Source: CBDFNC01 sp965249895
Lineage (GTDB): Bacteria; Pseudomonadota; Gammaproteobacteria; Enterobacterales; CBDFNC01
Length of the DNA stretch: 64,000 nt
Direction: 5' to 3'
Assembly (NCBI GenBank): GCA_965249895.1
Contig: CBDFNC010000005.1
Location: forward strand, 1,116,001-1,180,000
This document shows, in pieces, positions 35,855 to 45,216 of the stretch. Position 1 is the stretch's first letter. Each line of letters opens with the position of its first letter. The notes beneath the pieces were generated by a model. It was not told the DNA's origin. It did no database searches and worked only from the letters and a program-made list of their open reading frames with translations. The translations under genes and the position numbers were made by a program.

Positions 35855-37399
35855 ATGACCAGTATTATCTCAAGTAATAATCACCAAAACCCTGGCTATG
35901 TTGCTCGTGGTAGAGTAGATATTTCCTATGATCAGCTTAAGGCTAATGAAGAGAACTATAAATTAATAAAGAATACTCCTCAAGACTTTCTCTATCAGTA
36001 TGGTTCGGCGAGTATCGCCGCTTCAAATTTGCCTCAAAAAACTAACAGTTTGTACAGTACAAACCAAGTTAGCGATAAACGTGAGCTAGGTTTAAGCGCA
36101 TTATCCCTTGAAAAAGTTGAGTTATCTCTTGGCATTACTACAGCGTCAGAAGAAGTAAGTCGTGCGATAAATAAGCAAGTTATAAATAGTATCAGTGACA
36201 TACTAAAAGAATTTAATTTAGCCTCTTCAGCCCCTAAAAGTATCAAAAATTATACTCAAGGTAATGCGTTGGAATACGCCAATGCGTTGATCAATCAAGG
36301 CGCTCACCAAATAATTAAGCAAGGTGGCACGGCTAAAAAACTTGATGACTATTTGTATTCTATGTCGCAACGGATTGATGAAACAGTTGATGAGTTAAAA
36401 AACATCTACTCAGACAAAGTCTCCGTTGTAAATGATCAACTTATGGGGTTGCCAACTACAGCTACCTTGCGTGTATGGCAGCAAAGAGATGAAAAGGTGG
36501 AAGTGGTTTCACAAACGTTTAATATTACTAATAGTGATGGTGACGTAGTTGAGATAAAGGCAAGTTATAGTAATTCAAAGTCCACTCAAACCGATGATTA
36601 TAACAATACTACCAAACAATTAGATGTCGAAATTAGTAATGGCTCACTGAATCAAGCAGAGCAAGATGCATTTAATAAATTTTTGGATGATTTTTCAAAG
36701 GTTACTAATGCGATATTAGCAGGTGATGAAAACCTGGCAAATGAAGCGTTCAGTCATATAGATCCATCAGACTATGGTTTTCAATCTATTGAAAAAATAA
36801 GCGAAAATAGCTGGGGAAGATATAACAATGATAAGGTATTACATATCTACGAAGAAGAACACGGCCATAATAGCGCTTCAGGAACCGTAAGAGGCCGGTT
36901 TGATGGTTTTCATCAAGACAAAAGCTTTATTCAAGGTGGAGAGTTGCATGGCACCTATCGCAGCTCAGTAGCAGATTTAGGAGCGTTTAATATAAAATTC
37001 GCTAACACTCATGAGAAAGCAACAAGTGGAATCTCGTCACCTGTTGGTGAAGCAAATGATACTAGTTATATGGACGATACTTGGCCAGTTCTTGGTCTAA
37101 ATCAAAATTATGGTAAAGGTTCAGACGGCCTTATTTTACAAGATGAATCAGGACAATTGTTCCGTTATGAATATAATAAAAAAGACAGGGATTCTTCTGG
37201 TTGGCGCAAAATTGACAATGATCTTGTCGATTTAAAGGAATTACAAATAAAGGATTATTTCAATAAAATTAGACTTGAAATAATCAAAGAAACAGGTCAA
37301 GTTTTAGTGAACGATACCACTTCAGGTAAAATTGTTACTGCAGATACGAAACTGGCTTTCTCCGATAACAAAAACTCGGGACTGGTCAAACTTGGGTGA
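35855..37399 (+). CDS. Large orphan protein of unknown function
   Basis: 514 residues, hydrophilic, no signal peptide and no membrane segment. The gene is AT-rich with many AAA/AAT/GAT codons, unlike the cyo or pur genes, which points to acquired DNA. The middle (ISNGSLNQAEQDAFNKFLDD, FSKVTNAILAGDENLANEAF) resembles a module seen in DUF5610-type hypothetical proteins of Shewanella and Vibrio, but this is a weak resemblance. A WGRYNNDKVLHIYEEEHGHN stretch and Gly/Ser/Asp-rich regions follow. The RBS is weak (AGGT). No neighbour suggests a function. Confidence 0.6.
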   Translation: MTSIISSNNHQNPGYVARGRVDISYDQLKANEENYKLIKNTPQDFLYQYGSASIAASNLPQKTNSLYSTNQVSDKRELGLSALSLEKVELSLGITTASEEVSRAINKQVINSISDILKEFNLASSAPKSIKNYTQGNALEYANALINQGAHQIIKQGGTAKKLDDYLYSMSQRIDETVDELKNIYSDKVSVVNDQLMGLPTTATLRVWQQRDEKVEVVSQTFNITNSDGDVVEIKASYSNSKSTQTDDYNNTTKQLDVEISNGSLNQAEQDAFNKFLDDFSKVTNAILAGDENLANEAFSHIDPSDYGFQSIEKISENSWGRYNNDKVLHIYEEEHGHNSASGTVRGRFDGFHQDKSFIQGGELHGTYRSSVADLGAFNIKFANTHEKATSGISSPVGEANDTSYMDDTWPVLGLNQNYGKGSDGLILQDESGQLFRYEYNKKDRDSSGWRKIDNDLVDLKELQIKDYFNKIRLEIIKETGQVLVNDTTSGKIVTADTKLAFSDNKNSGLVKLG

Positions 37400-37413
37400 C
37401 ATATCTATCGGGT

Positions 37414-37519
37414 TTTTAGGAGCTGAACTTGTTCGGTGGGCACGGGCTTTGCAGATTCCATCTGCTCCTACAGAGGCCGCTACAATTGTTACCCTAATAG
37501 CCGTTATTTGATGGGTTCC
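37414..37519. repeat. Partial MITE-A copy
   Basis: Runs from TAGGAGCTGAACTTGTTCGG to the MITE-A end TTATTTGATGGGTTCC at 37519, with the internal CCGCTACAATTGTTACCCTA. The other terminus is missing. The gap up to 37666 has no other recognised feature. Confidence 0.65.
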
Positions 37520-37666
37520 AAAACTCTTAATCGCAGATCTCCGCGAGACTTTCTCTACTGAAGTTGGCGATTATTCAGGGCTACACTAAGTGAGCTTACG
37601 ACAGAATAGCTCAACTTAGGCTTTCTTATCTGGTTTACTTATTCCGACCTAATAGGAGAAAGCAAT

Positions 37667-38088
37667 ATGCCAAATCAAGATCAACTGACTACCGTGGCTA
37701 TCGCTTTTGCAAAGTGGCGTAAACGTAGCCACTTTGCAATGCTAAGACACCTAAAGCATTGGACTCAGCAGCCCTCGACCAGCCCGGCGAATACCGAGTC
37801 TATTCCATGCCAGACGTACCAACGCCAAGCCATCTCAGCCTGGAGCTTTCCTTTTACACTGGCTGGCAACTACGGCTCTCCCGCATTGCTCACGGCCCTG
37901 GTTCAGGGCGTTGTGTCATGATCCTACTCACCACTAATACGCCTATCTTATTGGCTACCAAGCCTGCTGACTTTAGTTATGGGATCGATAGTTTTGTTGC
38001 AATTTGTCGTCACCAGTTGGCTCAAGAGCCACGCTCCGACAAGTCAGCCGTGGCATACTCAGTCTACCAAAGTCAAACTATGCTGTAG
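37667..38088 (+). pseudogene. IS66-family orfA/tnpB remnant
   Basis: 37667-37920 reads TTVAIAFAKWRKRSHF then breaks frame; the second frame gives HLSLELSFYTGWQLRLSRIA, as in the end of an IS66 OrfA. The next frame from ATG 37918, MILLTTNTPILLATKPADFS YGIDSFVAICRHQL, matches the start of IS66 TnpB (usually ...P.DFRKGID.L). TnpB is cut after about 45 codons where the LysR remnant begins. Confidence 0.7.
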
Positions 38089-38490
38089 CAAGTCTCGTGG
38101 TTCTTTAAGCTTGGGGCCCTTGGTAAGCAACTCCGGGCTACAAACAGGAACAACAAGGGTGCCGAACAATCTGTCTGATAGCGTTCCCGGATATGCGCCA
38201 GTTCCGAATCGAATCGCGATATTTACGTCATCAATATCAAAATCCCTGATCTCATCTATAATATCGAACGTCAATTCCAGACTTGGATTAACCTTTTTAA
38301 GATCTTCAAGTTTGGGCAACAAACAATTTGTCGCAAATCTTGCTTCCAATGAGATTTTCAGCTGCGAGGCTGTGCGAGTCGTTTTTCTAGCGCGACCGAT
38401 TGCTCGATTCAAATCCACAAGCACCTCTGTCACAGCCTTGAACAATACGGTACTTGCAGGCGTTAACCGCACTCTACGACTGGTACGCTC
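38059..38490 (-). pseudogene. LysR-family regulator, truncated at both ends
   Basis: Contains LFERTSRRVRLTPASTVLFK, the end of a LysR winged-helix domain, followed by a GcvA-like effector domain (LKISLEARFATNCLLPKLED, DVNIAIRFGTGAYPGTLSDR, TLVVPVCSPELL). The first half of the HTH is missing or out of frame (above about 38480), and the effector domain stops after SLTLVD at the IS66 remnant. Not functional. Confidence 0.82.
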
Positions 38491-38499
38491 AAAAAGAAC

Positions 38500-39086
38500 A
38501 ACAGATGCGCAATTACCTTCGCAAAGCATTACAATCAGGTTCCGATGAAATGTCACTTTTGGCTACCGTCTATTCTTCAACCGGAGAATTTACTGCGGTT
38601 GAAGATGATTCAGCTCCTCAGGTGTTGATACGAACCGGGCCTGCCCACAGCGGTCTTAAAGGTCCTCTAACGCTAAAAACCTATAAATACGAACGGGTGC
38701 TGCCATCATTGAAACATGTCGGTGAGATAGCTAAGACCTATTTTCTTCGTCAAGCCGCCAGTAGCGGATTCGATGACGCCGCAGTTGAAGATCATAAAGG
38801 GCGGCTGAGTGAGGGCTCCATTTGGAATCTAGCCTTCTGGGATGGTGAGGCCGTAGTCTGGCCTAAAGCACCTATGCTGATTGGAACCACGATGAGCATA
38901 GTTCGCCGGCAACTAGAACGTATGAAAATTCCTCAACGTGAGCGGGAAATAATAGCAGAAAACCTGTCTGAGCTGAAAGGGGCTGTGGTCATGAACTCAT
39001 GGAGCCCGGGCGTACCAGTGCATAAAATTCACTCAACTCATCTACCCGAGGCCCCCCTTTACAGAATTACTACACAAAGCCTATAA
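38500..39086 (+). pseudogene. Class IV aminotransferase-family protein, N-terminus lost
   Basis: The frame is open from 38454, but coding similarity starts near NYLRKALQSGSDEMSLLATV. The body has the class IV PLP fold elements YERVLPSLKHVGEIAKTYFL, SSGFDDAAVEDHKGRLSEGS, WNLAFWDGEAVVWPKAPMLI and GTTMSIVRRQLE, with the GTT phosphate-binding turn. The N-terminal region of about 60-70 residues is missing and the upstream sequence is LysR remnant on the other strand. A shortened protein might still be made, but activity is unlikely. A terminator follows. Confidence 0.7.
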
Positions 39087-39193
39087 GGCCGAACCTCTGG
39101 TATCACCATAAACATCAAGTCATAGGTAACTGACTGACTCAGGTATGGCGTACAGAGAATAACCTCAAATCTGTACAGGTAACTGTTTGCCAT

Positions 39194-39222
39194 GCTGAGT
39201 AACTTCACTACTCGGCGTTTTT
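39194..39222 (+). terminator. Rho-independent terminator
   Basis: Stem GCTGAGTA (39194-39201) and TACTCGGC (39209-39216) followed by GTTTTT. Confidence 0.75.
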
Positions 39223-39294
39223 GGCTGAGATCTGAAATCTAATCAAAAACCTTATTTGGTAACGAGTTTGGCGGCCTCCTTCAGGTGATTTTTC

Positions 39295-39479
39295 AAAACC
39301 CATCAAATCATGGGAATAAAGGTAACAATTGTGGCGATCTTTGTAAGAGCAGACGCAATCTACGAAGCCTGTTCCCGCAAGGTTCGCCAACGTGCACCCA
39401 TGCGCTTGCATCTCACCCCTGAGATGGGTTCGGCTCCCACCGCTCCTCCTGGACCTGTTACCCGGGTTAGACAGGACCC
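39295..39479. mobile_element. MITE-A copy, nearly full length
   Basis: Begins AAAACCCATCAAATCATGGG and ends GGTTAGACAGGACCC, about 185 bp, and keeps the internal landmarks GGTAACAATTGTGGC and CATCTCACCCCTGAGATGGG in the same order as the intact copy at 22455-22640. Flanking bases do not show a clear duplication. Confidence 0.75.
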
Positions 39480-39609
39480 AATTTTGACTTGGCCGCCTCA
39501 GGTGCCAAAGCGAGATATAAATGGGCAGACGTTAATGTAATCGTTCAAACATATAGTCTTCCCACACCTACCGCTCAAGTGGTTTGACTTGATGGGCTCG
39601 ATAAACCCA

Positions 39610-40104
39610 CTATTCAGCCAGAAATACCTGCTTGGTTGTCACCATACATACAGAGCCATCCAGTGCAGGGGTTAGATAAGCGAGGCGGGAAACTGATTTT
39701 CTGTGGCTCAACACCAGGGTGTTTTCTGTTAATTTCCCCTTAAAATCCCACTTCTTAAATACTTCTTCCCGGGCGACAACACAAGGCGTCCCTAATACAA
39801 AAGTTTCGGCGTAGGTGGCTTCACAGTGAGCTTCACCGTCAGGCGCAGCCGTAATGACAAGGTGGCTGTCCCTGTCTCGATAAGACACCACTCCCAGGGC
39901 ATTAAACAACCCTTCATCTTTTTGTTGCCGGGGGCTCGCCGCATGAATACGATGAGTCCTCTTTTTAATCGCCAGCTCGGCCACTTCCTTTAATAATGGC
40001 GCACAGGTTTTGATGCCATATTCTTGAGTGATCTGGTTAATAGAAGTATCTGCCTTAGCTGGCGCAGTTAACACAGCCAGGCACACTAAATACAATGGTT
40101 TCAT
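39610..40104 (-). CDS. Secreted hypothetical protein at the end of the cyo operon
   Basis: 164 residues with a signal peptide (PLYLVCLAVLTAPAKA-DT). Four Cys residues remain in the mature protein (in IKTCAPLL, EAHCEATY, GTPCVVAR and GSVCMVTT), which could form two disulfides. I do not recognise the family. It follows the PCu(A)C gene by 18 bases on the same strand, so it is probably the last gene of the cyo-copper operon and may have a role there. Confidence 0.65.
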   Translation of the reverse strand: MKPLYLVCLAVLTAPAKADTSINQITQEYGIKTCAPLLKEVAELAIKKRTHRIHAASPRQQKDEGLFNALGVVSYRDRDSHLVITAAPDGEAHCEATYAETFVLGTPCVVAREEVFKKWDFKGKLTENTLVLSHRKSVSRLAYLTPALDGSVCMVTTKQVFLAE

Positions 40105-40122
40105 TATTGCTGCCCATATGGA

Positions 40123-40584
40123 TTAATGATGATGCTTGTCTGCCGCTTTTTTCCCTTGCTTCTTACCTCTGGGATCCACCACTGGCATCTCAATTTCCTG
40201 CTCTTGTCCGTCTGCGTAAATAAGCTTTAGTTCAACTGTCTGGCCCGCTTTCAGGTTTTGTTTCACCCCGATAAACATAATGTGGTAACCATGCTGGTTA
40301 AAAACGACTTGGCTATGTGCTTTAACCTGCACACTATCCACTTTTCTCATCATCATCTTGTCGTTATCCATACTGTGTTCATGGAGCTCTGCCCGTTTTG
40401 CCACAGCCGTTTTCACATCCACTATTTTAATGTCGCGATCACTGTGATTTTCCAGGGTCAGGTAACCAGAAGTATTCTTTGTCCCCGGAATATTACCTTT
40501 AATATAGGGATCTGAGATAAGCAGTTGTTGCGCATAAAGCACCGGGCTAAACATAAGGCTAATAACCAATAAGATAGGTTTCAT
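40123..40584 (-). CDS. PCu(A)C periplasmic copper chaperone
   Basis: 153 residues with a signal peptide (PILLVISLMFSPVLYA). The copper site pattern H-x(n)-M...HxM is visible as HEHSMDNDKMMM and later HGYHIMFIG, and the protein ends in a His tail (DKHHH). PCu(A)C proteins carry Cu(I) to terminal oxidases. It lies directly downstream of the SCO gene in the cyo operon. Confidence 0.9.
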   Translation of the reverse strand: MKPILLVISLMFSPVLYAQQLLISDPYIKGNIPGTKNTSGYLTLENHSDRDIKIVDVKTAVAKRAELHEHSMDNDKMMMRKVDSVQVKAHSQVVFNQHGYHIMFIGVKQNLKAGQTVELKLIYADGQEQEIEMPVVDPRGKKQGKKAADKHHH

Positions 40585-40617
40585 GATTTTTCGTTCTCTG
40601 GTAAATAAGTGAATAAA

Positions 40618-41226
40618 TTAAAGTAATTCGGTAATTTGCGCTACGAGCTCATTTGGGGTTGTGCTATGACTCATGGCTGTCACTAACTTGCCCTGTTTAT
40701 CAATAACATAGAAGCGGGACACATGATCCAGGGCGTACTCCATTGCAGAGTCATTAAGCTCAATGCGATCGTAGTAGACGCCGTACTGCCTGGTCACTTG
40801 GGTCACTTGCGCCTGAGTACCGATTAACCCCAGCACGCTGGAATGATAATATTGCGTGAATTCCGTCAGCTGGCTTAATTCATCCCGCTCCGGATCGACA
40901 CTGATAAACAGCCCCTGGGCCTGGTCCAACTCAGTCGCGGACAAACGCTCAAACGCCGTCGCTATCACCCCCATTGATGGCGGACAAGCTTCGGTGCAGG
41001 ACAAGTAACCAAAATAAACCACCACCACCTTATCGCCAAAGTCACTTAACGATACCTCTCCAGACGGGCCCTGCAGGGTAAACTCGCCGCCATATTCATC
41101 AAATGAACGCGACTTTTCTCCCAGGGGGACAGTGGTGGTTAACGCATAAAATAGGATCAAGGACACACTTAACCCCAGGCAGACAAATACGGCTATTTTA
41201 TTCACCATCGCCAGACCTAACTTCAT
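40618..41226 (-). CDS. SCO1/SenC-family copper protein
   Basis: 202 residues, one N-terminal membrane anchor (VFVCLGLSVSLILFYAL) and a thioredoxin fold with CTEAC (CxxxC) in GYLSCTEACPPSM and the later His in ALDHVSRFYVI. SCO proteins deliver copper or redox-tune the oxidase copper site. The start overlaps the cyoE stop by 4 bases. Because Cyo lacks CuA, a role in CuB loading of CyoB is inferred. Confidence 0.9.
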   Translation of the reverse strand: MKLGLAMVNKIAVFVCLGLSVSLILFYALTTTVPLGEKSRSFDEYGGEFTLQGPSGEVSLSDFGDKVVVVYFGYLSCTEACPPSMGVIATAFERLSATELDQAQGLFISVDPERDELSQLTEFTQYYHSSVLGLIGTQAQVTQVTRQYGVYYDRIELNDSAMEYALDHVSRFYVIDKQGKLVTAMSHSTTPNELVAQITELL

Positions 41227-42119
41227 CTTATGGACCCCGTCGACAAATTTACTAACTCGGCCTGCGGGGCAACAAAATCGACCGAGATAAGTACGCTAAA
41301 CGACGTGATGATGACGATGGAAAACACAAACAGCTTTTTCGCCCAAACCTGGTGTGAATGACGCTTATAGCCCGCTAACGCAATGTATAACCAATACAAG
41401 CCCAGCAGAGCTACCGCCACCGCATAAACAGATCCTGCATAACCCTGCTGTGACAGCATTAGGGCGACCAGAGTAAAAGCCACTATATAAGCTGCCATAT
41501 GATTTCTTGCCGCTTTGATCCCTTGCTTGACAGGTAATACAGGAATATTGGCCGCCACATAATCATTAAAACGATAGATAGCGATGGCGTAGGAATGGGG
41601 GATCTGCCAAAGACAAAACGTGACCAGTAAAATAGCCGCCCCAACATCGAATACATTGGTCACCGCGCAATAACCAATAACGGGGGGACAGGCTCCGGAC
41701 AAACTACCTATTAGGGTGCCGTGAACGGAGGTACGCTTATAACGTAAACTATACAGAACCACGTACACCACAAATCCCAACAGGCCAAATGTAAATGCCA
41801 GTTGATTGGCGCCCAGCAGCAATATGGCAAAGCCAGACAAACCCAATACAGTGGCATAGATTATGGCGGCCTTGACGGGCACCAGGCCTAACACCATTAC
41901 CCTATTTCGGGTACGCTCCATCTTGCCGTCAATATCCCTGTCGATATAGTTGTTGTAGACACAGCCAGAGGCGATGACCAGAGCAGTGCCACACAGCGCG
42001 GCGAGCAGTAACCCAATATCTATATGTCCCTGTGACGCGAGAAAAAAACCACTGGCTACGGAGATAAGGTTGCCGAGAATGATGCCAGGTTTGGTCAGTA
42101 ACAGGTAATTTCTAAGCAT
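41223..42119 (-). CDS. cyoE: Protoheme IX farnesyltransferase CyoE
   Basis: About 298 residues from ATG 42119 (MLRNYLLLTKPGIILGN); the longer frame overlaps cyoD and is not used. Eight or so membrane segments and the two prenyltransferase Asp motifs NNYIDRDIDGKM and YRFNDYVAANIPVLPV. It makes heme O for the oxidase. Part of cyoABCDE. Confidence 0.93.
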   Translation of the reverse strand: MLRNYLLLTKPGIILGNLISVASGFFLASQGHIDIGLLLAALCGTALVIASGCVYNNYIDRDIDGKMERTRNRVMVLGLVPVKAAIIYATVLGLSGFAILLLGANQLAFTFGLLGFVVYVVLYSLRYKRTSVHGTLIGSLSGACPPVIGYCAVTNVFDVGAAILLVTFCLWQIPHSYAIAIYRFNDYVAANIPVLPVKQGIKAARNHMAAYIVAFTLVALMLSQQGYAGSVYAVAVALLGLYWLYIALAGYKRHSHQVWAKKLFVFSIVIITSFSVLISVDFVAPQAELVNLSTGSIR

Positions 42120-42124
42120 CTGAC

Positions 42125-42493
42125 TTAGTGCCCCATCAACATATTGTGATTTAAGTGTTCCATGATCCAGATGGTGCCAATCACTAGAATGGTCACTATC
42201 AAGACGATAAACACTGCCGATGTGGTATTCCAGATCTGCTCTGACGAAGAGTTCATATGCAGGAAAAACACCAATTGAACAAAAATCTGACCCACCGCGC
42301 ACAATAAAATAATCGCCAGGGTTAACGGGTTTGACAGCAAGTCGAACATCACCAGGGCAAAAGGAATCAGTGTTAATACGATGGACAGGATTAACCCCAC
42401 CACGTATTCCCTGGTGCTGCCATGACCGGCACCGCCGTGTCCATGGCCATCATGCTGATGTTGCAGCTCCGGGATAAATTTGGCATCGCTCAT
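42125..42493 (-). CDS. cyoD: Cytochrome o ubiquinol oxidase subunit IV
   Basis: 122 residues from ATG 42493, which overlaps the cyoC stop (TAATG arrangement). The N-terminus is His/Gly-rich (HQHDGHGHGGAGHGS), followed by three membrane helices with GQIFVQLVFFLHMNSSSEQI, a CyoD hallmark. Confidence 0.92.
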   Translation of the reverse strand: MSDAKFIPELQHQHDGHGHGGAGHGSTREYVVGLILSIVLTLIPFALVMFDLLSNPLTLAIILLCAVGQIFVQLVFFLHMNSSSEQIWNTTSAVFIVLIVTILVIGTIWIMEHLNHNMLMGH

Positions 42494-43104
42494 TACATGA
42501 CCCCCATCAGATAAACCACAGTAAATACACAGACCCAGATCACGTCCAGGAAATGCCAAAACAGGCTTAAGCAGGAAAGCCGGACCATATTGTCACTGGA
42601 AATACCGTCCCGCTTAAAGTGGAAAAACAGCACTATCATCCACAGTAAACCGGCGAAGACATGCAAACCATGAGTAGCCACCAGGGCATAAAAGGCTGAC
42701 CAATAGGCGCTGCTTTGGGGGGACGCGCCTTCAGAGCTAAAGTGATAGAACTCATAAAGCTCCATCACCAAAAAGCTCAAACCAAGGGCAAACGTGATGC
42801 CGAGCCAAGTCATCACCCCTTTCATATTCTTCTGATTGGCCGCTAACATCGCCATACCAAAGGTAAAACTACTAAACAGCAGCAGTGCGGTTTCCGCTAA
42901 CACAAAGTTCAGGTCAAACAGATCTTTTGGCGTTAGCCCACCGGCATAACTGGTGCTAAGCACTGCATAGCATGCAAACAGGGTCGCAAACAGCAGGCAA
43001 TCGCTCATTATATATATCCAGAAGCCGAAGACAGTATCTCCTCCGCTATCATGGTGGTGCTCTTGCTCATGAACTAGCACCTTGGTATTAACAACAGCTG
43101 TCAT
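42493..43104 (-). CDS. cyoC: Cytochrome o ubiquinol oxidase subunit III
   Basis: 203 residues with five membrane helices; FGFWIYIMSDCLLFATLFAC and ATHGLHVFAGLLWM are typical of subunit III of heme-copper oxidases. Lies 24 bases after cyoB. Confidence 0.93.
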   Translation of the reverse strand: MTAVVNTKVLVHEQEHHHDSGGDTVFGFWIYIMSDCLLFATLFACYAVLSTSYAGGLTPKDLFDLNFVLAETALLLFSSFTFGMAMLAANQKNMKGVMTWLGITFALGLSFLVMELYEFYHFSSEGASPQSSAYWSAFYALVATHGLHVFAGLLWMIVLFFHFKRDGISSDNMVRLSCLSLFWHFLDVIWVCVFTVVYLMGVM

Positions 43105-43128
43105 TTCTTACACCTTTTATTAATTCAG

Positions 43129-45216
43129 TTATGCAGTTACTTCCGGCACTGGCTGTTTGTCTTTAACACCCGGCCCGGCCTTGTCTATTTCCAGGTCAAA
43201 ATTGAGACCAACATGTTGCAAGTGTTTATCTTCGATAACTTGGATTTCTTCCACCTGGACGTAATAGTCTTTATTGCGTTCGAAGGAATAAGCTATCCAG
43301 GAACCGATAATGCCCAACACCCCCAGAATTGCCATCCACCAGATATGCCAGACAAAACCGAACCCCATCACCAGTGAAAAGCCGCTGATCACTATGCCTG
43401 CCCAGGTATTCCTGGGCATATGAATAGGCCTGTAGGACTCGGGCCGCAGGTAAGCTGTGCCTTGTTGCTTTTTATAATGGTGCTCATCTCTGTCGTGAAT
43501 TGCCGGCAGGGTGGCGAAGTTGTAAAACGGTGGCGGCGAAGACGTTGCCCATTCCAGGGTGCGACCATTCCATGGGTCCCCGGTAAGATCCAGGTTCTGC
43601 TTGCGGTCTCGAATGCTCACATAGACTTGATAGAACTGCACCAAAATACCGGCCAACACTATCAGGGCGCCCCCGGCGGCGACCCAAAGGTAAGGCGTCC
43701 ATTCCGGGTTATCATAATAATTCAGCCGCCGTGTCATACCGTTAAAACCTAAAATATACAAAGGCATAAAGGCCACAAAGAAGCCGATTGTCCATAAGGC
43801 GCACGACAACTTGCCCAATTTCTCGTTAAGCATGAAACCTGTGGCTTTGGGAAACCAATAGGTGAAACCGGCAAAATAACCAAACACAGCGCCACCGATA
43901 ATGACGTTGTGGAAATGGGCGATTAAAAACAGGCTGTTATGCAGCACAAAATCTGCGGCCGGTATCGCCAACATAACCCCTGTCATGCCCCCTATGGTAA
44001 AAGTGAACAGGAAAGACAAGGTCCACCACATTGAAGCACTGAACTCCACCCGCCCCTTATACATGGTAAACAGCCAGTTAAATATCTTCACCCCGGTGGG
44101 CACCGAGATAATCATAGTGGCGATACCAAAGAAGGCGTTAACACTGGCCCCGGCCCCCATGGTAAAGAAGTGGTGCAGCCAAACTATAAAAGACAAGATC
44201 ATGATAGCGGCGGTCGCCCACACCAGGGAGGTATAACCAAATAAACGCTTGCGGGAGAAGGTTGCTGTAATCTCGGAGAAGACGCCAAACGCGGGCAGAA
44301 TAAGAATATAGACCTCAGGGTGCCCCCAGGCCCAGATCAGACTCACATACAACATCTGGTTGCCACCCATATCATTGGTAAAGAAATGGGTGCCCAGATA
44401 CCTGTCCAAGGTGAGTAAGGTCAGCGTCACAGTCAATACAGGAAATGAAATAATAATCAACACATTAGCGCACAGAGATGTCCAGGTAAATACAGGCATC
44501 TGCATCAACTTCATGCCCGGCGCACGCATTCTCAGTATGGTAACGAAGAAGTTCACCCCGGTAAGCAAGGTGCCGATACCCGAGATTTGCAGGCTCCAAA
44601 GCCAATAGTCCACCCCAACCCAGGGGCTGTACTCCAATCCGGATAGCGGCGGGTAGGCCAGCCAACCGGTAGCCGCAAACTCCCCCAGAAACAGGGATAT
44701 GTTGACCAACACAACACCCACCACAAACAACCAGAAGCTCAGGGAGTTCAGAAAGGGAAACGCCACATCCCGGGCGCCGATTTGTAAGGGCACCACTATG
44801 TTCATCAGGCCTACCACCAATGGCATGGCCACAAAGAAAATCATGATCACGCCATGGGCGGTAAAGATCTGGTCGTAGTGCTCCGGCGGCAGATAACCCA
44901 CTCCCGACGCATCTCCAGTAGCAAAGGCCTGCTGAGCACGCATCATTAAGGCGTCGGAGAAACCACGCACCATCATGACCACTGCGACAATGATATACAT
45001 CATGCCTATTTTTTTATGATCGACAGAAGTGAGCCACTCGTCCCACAAGTATTTCCACTTGCCCAGGTAAGTGATTAAGCAGAGCAAACCTATGCCCCCC
45101 AGCACGACAGCCACCATCACAGGCAAGATCACGGGATCATGGAACGGGATTGAGTCCAGGGTCAGCTTACCGAAAATCGGGTCCGGCTCGGTAATTATGG
45201 TTGCCTTATTGGCCAT
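43129..45216 (-). CDS. cyoB: Cytochrome o ubiquinol oxidase subunit I
   Basis: 695 residues, about 15 membrane helices, heme-copper oxidase subunit I. The metal ligands are visible: TAHGVIMIFF (low-spin heme His), WGHPEVYILILP (CuB His with cross-linked Tyr), WLHHFFTMG (two CuB His) and HFHNVIIGG (heme His pair). It reduces oxygen and pumps protons in the inner membrane. It overlaps the cyoA end by 11 bases. Confidence 0.95.
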   Translation of the reverse strand: MANKATIITEPDPIFGKLTLDSIPFHDPVILPVMVAVVLGGIGLLCLITYLGKWKYLWDEWLTSVDHKKIGMMYIIVAVVMMVRGFSDALMMRAQQAFATGDASGVGYLPPEHYDQIFTAHGVIMIFFVAMPLVVGLMNIVVPLQIGARDVAFPFLNSLSFWLFVVGVVLVNISLFLGEFAATGWLAYPPLSGLEYSPWVGVDYWLWSLQISGIGTLLTGVNFFVTILRMRAPGMKLMQMPVFTWTSLCANVLIIISFPVLTVTLTLLTLDRYLGTHFFTNDMGGNQMLYVSLIWAWGHPEVYILILPAFGVFSEITATFSRKRLFGYTSLVWATAAIMILSFIVWLHHFFTMGAGASVNAFFGIATMIISVPTGVKIFNWLFTMYKGRVEFSASMWWTLSFLFTFTIGGMTGVMLAIPAADFVLHNSLFLIAHFHNVIIGGAVFGYFAGFTYWFPKATGFMLNEKLGKLSCALWTIGFFVAFMPLYILGFNGMTRRLNYYDNPEWTPYLWVAAGGALIVLAGILVQFYQVYVSIRDRKQNLDLTGDPWNGRTLEWATSSPPPFYNFATLPAIHDRDEHHYKKQQGTAYLRPESYRPIHMPRNTWAGIVISGFSLVMGFGFVWHIWWMAILGVLGIIGSWIAYSFERNKDYYVQVEEIQVIEDKHLQHVGLNFDLEIDKAGPGVKDKQPVPEVTA

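Noticed and set aside
43420..44608. Several plus-strand reading frames inside cyoB
   Set aside because: They are the opposite strand of a strongly conserved gene and have no support of their own.
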